Assembly: GCA_022711655.1 (NCBI GenBank)
Contig: JAKLEM010000018.1
Location: 1-33,228 of the forward strand
From: Candidatus Auribacterota bacterium
GTDB taxonomy: Bacteria > Auribacterota > Ancaeobacteria > Ancaeobacterales > Ancaeobacteraceae
Direction of reading: 5' to 3'
Length of the DNA: 33,228 nt
Shown here: positions 18,601 to 24,693 of the stretch, piece by piece
Layout of the letters: each line of letters begins with the position of its first letter
Position numbering within the stretch: position 1 is the stretch's first letter
Made by a program: the position numbers and the translations under genes
Notes under the pieces: generated by a model
Told to the model about the DNA's origin: nothing
Database searches by the model: none
Seen by the model: the letters and a program-made list of their open reading frames with translations, nothing else

Positions 18601-20620
18601 TGAAAGAGCGGTACAGAGCGCCCAGATCGCGTCCCTGGGCGCGGGCGGTCCGGACGATATCCCACACGCGGCTCGCCGCGTAGTTGCGCATCTCCAGATC
18701 CCCGGACAGGATCGTAAAGAAGATAGTGAAACCCGAGACAAAGTCGTCAGGATGGCCGCTTCTTTCGCACCCCTTCAGGAGGTCGTACGCGTAAAGCAGG
18801 CCGTCGTATTTCCTGACGTCCGACAGGACTGCGAGACTCTTGAGAACCCCGCAGGCGGCCTTGACGGCCGCTTCCGGCATAGTGCCCAGCAGCGCGGCCG
18901 TCTGCGGGATATTGTACCCTCCCGTCAGCAGGTCATAGCGGTCGCGGACATGCTCAGTCCTGAGCAGGATCTCGCACAGGAGTTCCTGCACGGCCGCGCG
19001 CCGCTCTCCGGAAAGAGAGGCGACCGCGCGGACAGCCGGGGGATAGGCGGCATTATCGCCTTGGCCGATCGCTCCCCCCGATCTCATAACGTCGATCATC
19101 ATCGAAACGTATCTTTCGAGGGGGAAGACGTAGATCTCACCGCCGCGCCGCTGCAGCGCGAGCATGCGCTTTCGGCTCAGCTCGTCGATGCATCTCCTGA
19201 TCTCGTCCGGGGTAAAACCTGTCTGCGCTGACAACATGGCTGCGAGCTGACCTAATTCCGTCTCCCGTCCGAAATCGTCGACGACCGACTGGACAACATC
19301 GTTGAGATCCATTCCCGCAAGTCTCGCGAGCCGCGCCCGGCAGTCCTGCGAAAGCCCCAGCGACTCGGTCAGGTCGTTCAGCGACTTGAGCCTTTCGCCG
19401 ACGTTCACCGAGCCCTCGGGGCGAAGCAGTCGGACGAAAGCCCCCCGAAGATCGCCGCGCGCCGGCAGCTGCCGCCGGAAAAATCTGAGCGTCTTCCGGG
19501 GAGATCTGGAGATATCCGGATCATCGCTTGCCTGCCGTATGACGGCGGAAACATACCTCCTGACCAACGCCGCGGCTATCGACGCCTTCACCTTTTCATA
19601 GTTCGAGACCGTAACGTCGAGCGAATCCATCCACCGCGAGATATCCGCGCTGACGATCGGCGCGTTATCGTCCCACAACATGCCCTCGCCAACCCTCGCG
19701 AGCGTCAAGACCGCCGCGGCGAACTCCGCATCCATCCCCCGCATACGTAACAGCGCTGCCATGCGAGACAGCTTGCGCCGGCTGCCCGCGACCGTCGCTT
19801 CCGCATCGGGACTCTTGAGCTCGGCGATCTCCCGCTGGTACGACTCCCACACGCTGTCCAGCAACGCGTCGAACGGCATCTGCGACAACGCATCCGCCAT
19901 CACGCCGATCCGCGAGGCGTCTCCGGCGTAATACGCCCACGGGTCATACCGGAATGCCAGCCGGCTTGCCGGGCTCACATCGTCATCGCTCAAGCATTCG
20001 ACCGTCAGACGGATCTGACGCTCCCTTCCTCCCGAAACCAGCGTGAGCGCATCGTCGCGAACCGATACGCCCCGCTTCGACATCTCGTCGATCAAAGCGC
20101 GCCTCACCGTCTCTGCCGCATGGCCGCCCGGCTCTCCTTTCATGAATAGTCGAATATGGAGGTCCGACAAAAGCTCCCACGGCACGGCGTCCCCGGAAAC
20201 ACAAACGATCAAGCCCCCGCTCGAACACGTGAAACGCTTATCGCGGTACAGGCCGTCGACGGCCGCATTCAGCGCATCAAGCAGGTTGACGCCCGCCGCT
20301 CCTCCGGAGACAGGGGGAAACGAAAATGCGTCACGGCCGACGTCATTAACATGGGGCAGCAAGAGGGGCGTCCTGTTCCCCTCGGCAGGCATCTCCCAAA
20401 GGATACCGGCGTCAGCAGCCCCCGGCACGGCTCCGAAAACGGTACGCCTTTTATACGCATGCGAGAACTCGCCCAGCAGATCGTCGACCTCGGTCGATGG
20501 CGCAAGGGCGTAAGCCCCTTGAGAAGGGGCCATAGCGCCGGGAAACAACAATGCGGCCGCAAGCGCTATAGCGCATAGACGCCTGCCCGTATCTTTTAAA
20601 CTGTTCGTAAAATGAACCAT
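12662..20620 (-). CDS. Giant 2652-residue protein: signal-like N-terminus, histidine kinase core, degenerate GlpX-like region, TPR-like repeats
   Basis: The N-terminus looks like a signal peptide (LCAIALAAALLFPGA, then AYALAPS). Residues 60-1050 are mostly unrecognised, with a winged-helix-like stretch near 455-510 and a block VYVSHPDT...YDLSDANLGKFY near 955-980. A histidine-kinase core follows: H-box MRHEVGN (His1076), N-box NLAKNASQAM (about 1281), DTGKGIP (about 1318) and GTGLGLAIA (about 1343). Residues about 1410-1765 resemble class II fructose-1,6-bisphosphatase GlpX: VGSIDEG, LYMNKIVVG (about 1509), NLQQIAAAI, GAGGAREG (about 1637) and ATGIKDSIWISGL. TPR-like helices lie near 1797-1880. 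A stretch near 2240-2355 (NGGSLFVTDDV) recalls a methyltransferase C-terminal half, weakly. No receiver domain and no further clear membrane span is seen. The ATG has AAGGG eight bases upstream. Kinase identity is solid; GlpX homology is from motif reading; function is unknown. Confidence 0.85.
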   Translation of the reverse strand: MVHFTNSLKDTGRRLCAIALAAALLFPGAMAPSQGAYALAPSTEVDDLLGEFSHAYKRRTVFGAVPGAADAGILWEMPAEGNRTPLLLPHVNDVGRDAFSFPPVSGGAAGVNLLDALNAAVDGLYRDKRFTCSSGGLIVCVSGDAVPWELLSDLHIRLFMKGEPGGHAAETVRRALIDEMSKRGVSVRDDALTLVSGGRERQIRLTVECLSDDDVSPASRLAFRYDPWAYYAGDASRIGVMADALSQMPFDALLDSVWESYQREIAELKSPDAEATVAGSRRKLSRMAALLRMRGMDAEFAAAVLTLARVGEGMLWDDNAPIVSADISRWMDSLDVTVSNYEKVKASIAAALVRRYVSAVIRQASDDPDISRSPRKTLRFFRRQLPARGDLRGAFVRLLRPEGSVNVGERLKSLNDLTESLGLSQDCRARLARLAGMDLNDVVQSVVDDFGRETELGQLAAMLSAQTGFTPDEIRRCIDELSRKRMLALQRRGGEIYVFPLERYVSMMIDVMRSGGAIGQGDNAAYPPAVRAVASLSGERRAAVQELLCEILLRTEHVRDRYDLLTGGYNIPQTAALLGTMPEAAVKAACGVLKSLAVLSDVRKYDGLLYAYDLLKGCERSGHPDDFVSGFTIFFTILSGDLEMRNYAASRVWDIVRTARAQGRDLGALYRSFMKDMPHAAGLAAAFFAVTCYISDCDPRALERVRLLLGGFRSEKEEDMERLLNAVIDCSTFAGKIRIMLSRTFDLLEREKTKDLQKVIRTVNQYYAVCEYERAKRVSILDARSMVSSATFDDLCRSVRAALKKIDNRPKEVPPFGLLLAELIEGINEDRAAGAERSDYVMSAHPALGFPEGLTAQMLVRMNLDVRPSPSAVEEYGPDVLRYEIPYRTRIGMQRVLGRISCGIGQVDGQTVMFVGEIQAFGYWSLPDRLRKRLDDWHKAAIDTLEQKAALLGIRTVYVSHPDTVADHYDLSDANLGKFYLSLRKRGYKDTRRNVVLKLADGVLEKKFLVKQLAQPRSLEAPGLAWFPDVDPSVQFIKEMHIVRDIVLKERTEVHEKDLKIDKARELIQMISEMRHEVGNIIAIATGMIDMYASRLKMETERASDGSSLSPESAALRRDMLAKIVAHADLFRVKGQNLVYHDMAMLGRDRVVTREEDAEEVIRLARTFVDTVTAHLSEMDDMLNLIEIRFRMVYNKDFDVTKSRENIGIMRRLIGEIRSHVNDEPLERNLEVVDTAGYLKEFVEEIRNQRMMRHVQVELFAGDGVPAVKIDRFKLKQVLLNLAKNASQAMFSAPGEKRLHLGVSSDADGSRVFITVRDTGKGIPEKNVDKVFDRYFTSGKADGTGLGLAIARNIIESFGGGITLKSVVGVGTLFEIQLPAAAHTADRRIDADPFIMHANNLAALATLPLLSDSDDPFVRALAGYQANQAYRRFVNKAPLDAVIKVGSIDEGIAGRLVDGERLGAGGKQAEIIPDLTQLSRGITRRSYKDAVSMAIYSETGGITAVPHDLYMNKIVVGRNAKDAVIDLSRGLSENLQQIAAAITVRTGIRTHVVSLRGAILFRNRHRGMVREVIRAGVRVHRAVNPDDPADFEVFWNEIRRRIDEEGSFQSGNMTFLRDGDVMPVFGLRFQSIDFLCGAGGAREGIICAALTEIFGGKMSARLCSKESLDESRPGVDVDAHGGEFSEREKRLLSANGFVSPDTPDAAMTMGTSRWDRVLRSETLIPSTDIAVVATGIKDSIWISGLQGIEFDPETGDKTVYTLRATKRGDAEIFRTVYGCDMADISDRIYVDSDPLKAAAAHFRLGAALCSGGDHEAGIGHLAAAAACPSLPYPVWQEYESARLINEAYAVVAGKGDAQKYVDALELLTQALAVDQRRFLEINPVIVRLASFHREEVYAGYGNSIRRGADAMQENALLKAADGGGWALRDSVHDRDRLRAAVSAVAADIDHMDMPALRIEGGSWKKVAQTIREMMDKGKIIAISDNSIDMPVYLLPDGRLLVNSRYIDAPGGGGPVHRAALMVPLAVEMAVYGRERVVSSPLKLRYESALLFVKIFLSLGVVYPGEDAQESCILWQMLRNAERERLSLGEHYVFLSAAIRRQLDAHPGWTVDSPDARRLLLQIVMGEMPSHIRYELNSQLAERTRFMREVFGEQRVAAFIKENPFMRIDRKSLKGVADLRARFMAEYGRPDDYSVHLGNLLSAAPLADLMYVGRTLVTDADQAHLDMFEKMLGEVWRNLADPQIRRPECRLLFAEELDPAHGFAHDSVDHLTMLNIFEDPSFKRLGRLAERKLLIAHNLLRAVRNGGSLFVTDDVIPYLEAAAADIMQGGAESVVLEGTDYRNIDAGYEYRARILLVRKSAMPSSSAFVDRVALAPHVAQFGGRIAGVVRDAAGGNGELRPAVDALAADFSGMVKKREQDLRGFRNAVSSMANTPVAGAFAAKMIACAAAREAPPGGYSDSDIVDMCARFIGNEPASRRLLSSGLMTAIAELSRAGLAGQGGSVRTHGRGAAQVSPAFLGEQFMLAMRDTGYIESDAYAKRKISEIISRVSWWEGRRGDALLSLCQGEAGANLYPGNERDIRDLACLLFVEAPEVFDRWVQFLEDGYVRRVKAEIAGAVIQQVEAAAEERAARPAPGSLDAIMIRQRLVDDAA

Positions 20621-20680
20621 ATCGACGCCCTTCTCATAGCACCCCGCGATCGATATTCATAACTCGTTAACCTGTAAAAT

Positions 20681-20709
20681 ATTATACATCACTTTTGTCT
20701 CTCTGTCAA
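20681..20709 (-). promoter_or_regulatory. Perfect-consensus sigma-70 promoter of the giant gene
   Basis: On the minus strand TTGACA (20704-20709) and TATAAT (20681-20686) are separated by exactly 17 bases. The predicted transcript starts near 20674, leaving a leader of about 54 bases before the ATG at 20620. The terminator of the preceding gene lies just upstream at 20725-20761. Confidence 0.85.
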
Positions 20710-20724
20710 GGCGGCCTAAAAAAT

Positions 20725-20761
20725 AAAAGGCCCCGTAGGGCAAAGCCTTACGGGGCCTTTT
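20725..20761 (-). terminator. Strong terminator after the metallo-beta-lactamase-fold gene
   Basis: Arms at 20725-20741 and 20745-20761 pair along 17 positions (one G-U) around a 3-base loop: AAAAGGCCCCGTA on one side and TACGGGGCCTTTT on the other. On the minus strand the stem is followed by TTTTATTTTTT. The hairpin is symmetrical, but the only gene running into it is the minus-strand one 33 bases upstream. Confidence 0.93.
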
Positions 20762-20793
20762 ATCGTAAAACTAAAATAGCTTCAACGAACACG

Positions 20794-21720
20794 TTACAAC
20801 GTTACCGTCAAACCTTCATACGCCGCGAACGTGTTCTTGAAGAGCTTCTGCGCGTGCAACTCCTTAAGATCGACCATCCGATCGGTATCCAGCGGGTCGT
20901 GATGAGTCAGTGCGAGCTGTTTGACCTGGGCTTTTTGCGCCACCTCGGCCGCCATCTCCACCGTGCTGTGCCCCCACCCCTGCTTGGGATATTTGCCGTC
21001 CGCATATACCTCATAGGTGTACTGGGCGTCGTGGATCAGCAGGTCTGCACCGTGAGCAAAACCGATGAGCTTCTGGTCACCGCCGATATATCCCTCGACA
21101 TCGGTCGCGATTACCACCCGCTTGCCCTCATACTCGACGGAATAGATCAACACGCCGTCCCGCGGATGGTTGTAATCCTTCATGGCGCCGACGACGACCG
21201 CTTCGGAGGTGAGCGGCCGCTTGTCCGTCGCCTTATTGATGATCTGGGGCGGCGCATCCTGCCCGGCGATGATCACCTGGTTGCGCTCCGAGATATTCTG
21301 GATCAGCTTTTGCGCCCCCATGTCCTCCATCGATATCGGGAAAAACGGCGGCACCATCGCGTGGGCGAGGACATCTTCGAGATCGCTGGTCAGCATGCGC
21401 GGCCCGAACATATGCATGACCGTCTTGCCGAAATAGGCGGGCTCGAAGAACGGGAGACCCTCAGTGTGGTCGTGGTGGGTATGCGTGAAGAACAGATAGA
21501 CCGTCAGCGACTCTCTCCTGTCCGGCGACGCCGGCGTAAGATGCCGCTCGCGGAGGCTCCTGCCGAGGTTGATGATCCCGCCGCCGGCGTCGAACACAAG
21601 TATATTGCCGCCGGCGTTCACCTCGATGCAGGTGCTGTTCCCGCCGAACTTCACGGTATCCTTGCCCGGGGTGGCGTGGCTGCCCCGGACCCCCCAGAAC
21701 GTCACCGTAAACTGCCCCAT
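20794..21720 (-). CDS. Metallo-beta-lactamase-fold hydrolase, PhnP/cyclic phosphodiesterase-like
   Basis: A 308-residue MBL-fold protein beginning VTFWGVRGSHATPG, the typical start of the phosphoribosyl cyclic phosphodiesterase / RNase Z-like group. The metal site is FFTHTHHDHTEG (His80, His82, Asp84, His85); further ligands are likely in LLIHDAQYTY and in LALTHHDP near the end. NSTCIEV and LVFDAGGGI are also family-typical. It is cytoplasmic by the absence of a leader. The substrate cannot be named. It lies 36 bases after a small ferredoxin gene, likely in the same transcript, and ends at a strong terminator. Confidence 0.85.
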   Translation of the reverse strand: MGQFTVTFWGVRGSHATPGKDTVKFGGNSTCIEVNAGGNILVFDAGGGIINLGRSLRERHLTPASPDRRESLTVYLFFTHTHHDHTEGLPFFEPAYFGKTVMHMFGPRMLTSDLEDVLAHAMVPPFFPISMEDMGAQKLIQNISERNQVIIAGQDAPPQIINKATDKRPLTSEAVVVGAMKDYNHPRDGVLIYSVEYEGKRVVIATDVEGYIGGDQKLIGFAHGADLLIHDAQYTYEVYADGKYPKQGWGHSTVEMAAEVAQKAQVKQLALTHHDPLDTDRMVDLKELHAQKLFKNTFAAYEGLTVTL

Positions 21721-21756
21721 GAGCGCTCCTCCGGATATGGGATCGTGCGGCGCCGA

Positions 21757-21927
21757 TTATTCGGCGTCGATCGCATCGTGCGGGCACACGCTTTTGCAGG
21801 CGCCGCAGTCGATGCAGACGTTCGGGTCGATCACAAAGATGGGATCGCCTTCCGAGATCGCGTCGACCGGGCAAACCTTTTTGCACTCGCCGACTTTTTT
21901 GCACTTGCTGTTGATCTTGTGAGCCAT
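21757..21927 (-). CDS. Small 2-cluster ferredoxin with one cluster cysteine missing
   Basis: A 56-residue bacterial-type ferredoxin starting MAHKINSKCKKVGECKKV. The second binding motif is canonical, CIDCGACKSVCP (Cys38, 41, 44, 48). The first reads C-x5-C-x3-CP (Cys9, 15, 19), with Val12 where the second cysteine normally stands; this suggests a [3Fe-4S] plus [4Fe-4S] arrangement. An AAAGGAGGGG ribosome-binding site precedes the ATG. It sits first in a two-gene unit with the MBL-fold hydrolase and directly downstream of the AmrS-type radical SAM gene, for which it could donate electrons; that link is inference. Confidence 0.85.
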   Translation of the reverse strand: MAHKINSKCKKVGECKKVCPVDAISEGDPIFVIDPNVCIDCGACKSVCPHDAIDAE

Positions 21928-21960
21928 GGAACCCCTCCTTTAAGTTAAAAATTTTGCAGT

Positions 21961-21989
21961 ATTATAGGGGGATGAGGTCTGAAAAACAA
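21961..21989 (-). promoter_or_regulatory. Promoter for the ferredoxin-hydrolase pair
   Basis: On the minus strand TTGTTT (21984-21989) and TATAAT (21961-21966) are 17 bases apart. The predicted start is about 25 bases before the ferredoxin ATG. It separates this pair from the radical SAM gene, which ends 20 bases further upstream. Confidence 0.7.
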
Positions 21990-22008
21990 CCAATTTATTC
22001 GGGGAAAA

Positions 22009-23148
22009 TCAGCTCCAGACACCGGGGATCCTGCAGGAACATGACGGGCAGGAGCCGTCCTTGATCTTGTTGAACTCGATATAGTAGCCGATGCGCTTGA
22101 TGAGCATCGTCTTGCACGAGGGACAGTAGGTGCTCTCCCCTTCGTGGCCGGCCAAGTTCCCCACATAGGCGAAATTGATCCCTTCCTCCATTGCCGTGTT
22201 CCGGGCCATTTCCAGCGTTCGTATCGGCGTCGGGGGCAGGTTGAGCATCTTATAGGTCGGGTAGAACCGGGTGAAGTGGATCGGGACATCCGGGCCGAGA
22301 TTGGCCTTCACCCAGCCGCTCATTTCCCTGATCTCCCCTTGCGAATCGTTGAGCGTGGGAATGAGCAGGACGACCATCTCAAACCAGATCCCGGCCTCTT
22401 TGAGCAGGACAAGCGTATCCTGTACCGGCCTGAGCTGGCCATGGCACACATCTTCGTAGTACTTGTCAGTGAACCCCTTGAAGTCGATCTTCACCGCGCT
22501 CAACGCGCCGCAGAGCTCCTTCATCGGCTCTTTCCGGACATACCCGTTAGATATCATCACGCTCCCGATCCCCCGCTCTTTCGCGGCGCGGGCGGCATCG
22601 AGCATATATTCGAAAAAGATCAGCGGCTCGGAATAGGTGTACGCGATCGAGCGGGCGCCGTTCTCTTTCGCGAGCCGCGCGACCTCCGCGGGAGGCATAT
22701 CGACGTTGCTGATGTCCTCCGGCTGGGCCTGCGATATCTCCCAGTTCTGGCAGAACTCGCAGCCGAAGTTGCATCCCGCCGTCGCGATCGAAAAGGCGTT
22801 CGTACCGGGGAGGTAATGGAACAGGGGCTTTTTCTCGATCGGGTCGGTGTGAACGGTGCAGGCCTTTCCGTAGGTCAGCGCGTAATACGTGCCGCCGCGG
22901 TTCTCGCGGACGTTGCACCTGCCGCGAGTCCCGTCGACAACGCGGCACTGCCACGGGCAGAGCTTGCAGTCGACGCGGTTGTTCGCCGCCTTGGCGTAAT
23001 ACATCGCCTCATGGTCTGACAACGTCGCGGCACGCGCGCTTCCCTGAAGATACGAGAACGCTTTCCCTCCCAAAGGAAGGGCCGAGGCCATACACGCCAG
23101 GCATGCCCCCTTGACCACCTTGCCGAGGAACTCTCTCCTGCTTTCCAC
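22009..23148 (-). CDS. amrS: AmrS-type radical SAM protein with a Tat leader
   Basis: From GTG 23148 this is a 379-residue protein of the AmmeMemoRadiSam radical SAM family. The N-terminus is a twin-arginine leader (SRREFLGK then a hydrophobic stretch, about 3-40). A cysteine motif CKLCPWQC...C (61, 64, 68, 78) precedes the SAM cluster AGCNFGCEFCQNW (Cys126, 130, 133). Family motifs HTDPIEKKPLFHYLPG, YTYSEPLIFFEY, ISNGYV and VKIDFKGF follow, and a zinc-ribbon-like pair (CPSC...CPSC) closes it. The frame is open upstream to 23232, but GTG 23148 has CGGAG six bases ahead and puts the Tat motif at the very start. No Memo or AMMECR1 gene is nearby. The product of this system is not established. 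Confidence 0.85.
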   Translation of the reverse strand: MESRREFLGKVVKGACLACMASALPLGGKAFSYLQGSARAATLSDHEAMYYAKAANNRVDCKLCPWQCRVVDGTRGRCNVRENRGGTYYALTYGKACTVHTDPIEKKPLFHYLPGTNAFSIATAGCNFGCEFCQNWEISQAQPEDISNVDMPPAEVARLAKENGARSIAYTYSEPLIFFEYMLDAARAAKERGIGSVMISNGYVRKEPMKELCGALSAVKIDFKGFTDKYYEDVCHGQLRPVQDTLVLLKEAGIWFEMVVLLIPTLNDSQGEIREMSGWVKANLGPDVPIHFTRFYPTYKMLNLPPTPIRTLEMARNTAMEEGINFAYVGNLAGHEGESTYCPSCKTMLIKRIGYYIEFNKIKDGSCPSCSCRIPGVWS

Positions 23149-23263
23149 AGACAACTCCGTTGCGATACGTTTACGATGGATGAGGACGGAAAACGAAATG
23201 ATACCATTTTCAGGCGGGATCATCCAGCGCAACGAACGAAGGCCAAAAACCGGGAAATATGCA

Positions 23264-24691
23264 TCACTGCAACTGGGCGTCTTCTTCGACAGGGTCTTCT
23301 TTTGCCTGGCGGAGGGTACCGCCGCGGTTGTTAGGAATGATGCCGAGCTTGTCCATCTTGTATTTCAGGATACGACGCGTCGTCCCCAAATATTCGGCAG
23401 TCGACGACAGGACGCCGTCGTTCCGGTCAAGCGCGTTTTCGATGATCCGCTTCTCGTACTGCGATATCGTCCCTTCGAGCGAAAAGCTGTTCAAAGAACC
23501 GTCGAGGTCGCCATCCTCCATCACGGCGTGGAGCCGTATCTGCGGCGGGAGATGGTACGGCTGTACCGTATCCGATTCCACAGTGACCAGGATACGCTCG
23601 ATCACATTCTGGAGCTCGCGGACGTTGCCCGGCCAGTCGTATTCCATCATGCTCCGGACCGCGTCGTCGGAGAACAGCTTCACCTGGGAACGTATCTTAC
23701 GGGAGAACAGCTTGAAGAAATGGTCGACCAGCACCGGTATGTCGGATTTGCGGTCGCGCAGCGGCGGCAGCTCGATCGGGACGACCGCAATACGGTAATA
23801 GAGGTCCTCGCGGAATTTCCCCTCTTTCACCGCCTGCATGAGGTCCTTGTTGGTCGCGGCGATGAACCGGACGTCGACCTTGATCAGGTCGTTGCCGCCG
23901 ACGCGGCGAAATTCCTTCTCCTGGAGCACCCGCAGCAGCTTCGCCTGGAGCGCCGGCGAGGTGTCGATGATCTCGTCGAGGAACAGCGTCCCTCGGTGGG
24001 CCATCTCGAATGTCCCCTTCTTCATCGCCATCGCGCCGGTGAATGCCCCCTTCTCGTGGCCGAAGAGCTCGCTTTCCAGAAGGCTCTCGGTGATCGACGC
24101 CGCGTTCACCGCGATGAACGGGCCGTTGCGCCGCTCGCCGCTGAAATGGACCGCCCGCGCGACCAGCTCCTTGCCTGTGCCGCTCTCGCCGATGATGAGC
24201 ACGTTCGAGTCGGTGTCCTTGACGCGGCCGATCGCCCGCAGGACATCCTGCATCCTGTTGTCGCTTGACGTGATGATAGACCCGCCTGAGTCCTTGACAG
24301 CGACGGACGGCTCGTCCTCCGGCACGTCCTCCCGGGCGAACACCTTGGCGACAACGCCGCGGATCTCGTCGATGTTGAACGGCTTCGTAATATAATCGAA
24401 CGCGCCCATGCGCATCGCCTCGACGACGGTACGTATCGTCTTCGTCGCGGTCACCATGATCACCGGCAGGCGCGCGTGCGTCTCCCGGATCTTCTTCAGC
24501 GTCTCGATCCCGTCCATGCCCGTCATCACGACGTCGAGCAGGACAAGGTCGATCCTGTGCTTGCGAAGCAGCGGCGGCGCGCTCTCGCCGTCCTCTGCGA
24601 TGAATACGTTGTAATCATCCTTGAGGATGATCTTGCACGACTCCTGCGCTCCCAGCTCATCGTCGACGACAAGTATGTTCTTCCGTGCCAT
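23264..24691 (-). CDS. NtrC-family sigma-54-dependent response regulator
   Basis: A 475-residue response regulator in three parts. The receiver domain (1-120) has the acidic pair Asp10/Asp11, phosphorylation site Asp53 in LVLLDVVMTG, Thr83 and Lys103. The AAA+ domain (about 140-370) has Walker A GESGTGKE (168-175), an intact sigma-54-contacting GAFTGA loop (215-220) and Walker B TLFLDE (235-240). A Fis-type helix-turn-helix lies at about 426-450. It starts two bases after the stop of the upstream kinase, so it is the output of that operon. Its targets are unknown; no convincing sigma-54 promoter was found in the intergenic spaces here. Confidence 0.95.
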   Translation of the reverse strand: MARKNILVVDDELGAQESCKIILKDDYNVFIAEDGESAPPLLRKHRIDLVLLDVVMTGMDGIETLKKIRETHARLPVIMVTATKTIRTVVEAMRMGAFDYITKPFNIDEIRGVVAKVFAREDVPEDEPSVAVKDSGGSIITSSDNRMQDVLRAIGRVKDTDSNVLIIGESGTGKELVARAVHFSGERRNGPFIAVNAASITESLLESELFGHEKGAFTGAMAMKKGTFEMAHRGTLFLDEIIDTSPALQAKLLRVLQEKEFRRVGGNDLIKVDVRFIAATNKDLMQAVKEGKFREDLYYRIAVVPIELPPLRDRKSDIPVLVDHFFKLFSRKIRSQVKLFSDDAVRSMMEYDWPGNVRELQNVIERILVTVESDTVQPYHLPPQIRLHAVMEDGDLDGSLNSFSLEGTISQYEKRIIENALDRNDGVLSSTAEYLGTTRRILKYKMDKLGIIPNNRGGTLRQAKEDPVEEDAQLQ

Positions 24692-24693
24692 AG

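Noticed and set aside
23149..23263. Possible sigma-54 promoter (TGGC...TTGC) upstream of the radical SAM gene
   Set aside because: The distance between the GG and GC elements is two bases too long for a sigma-54 promoter.
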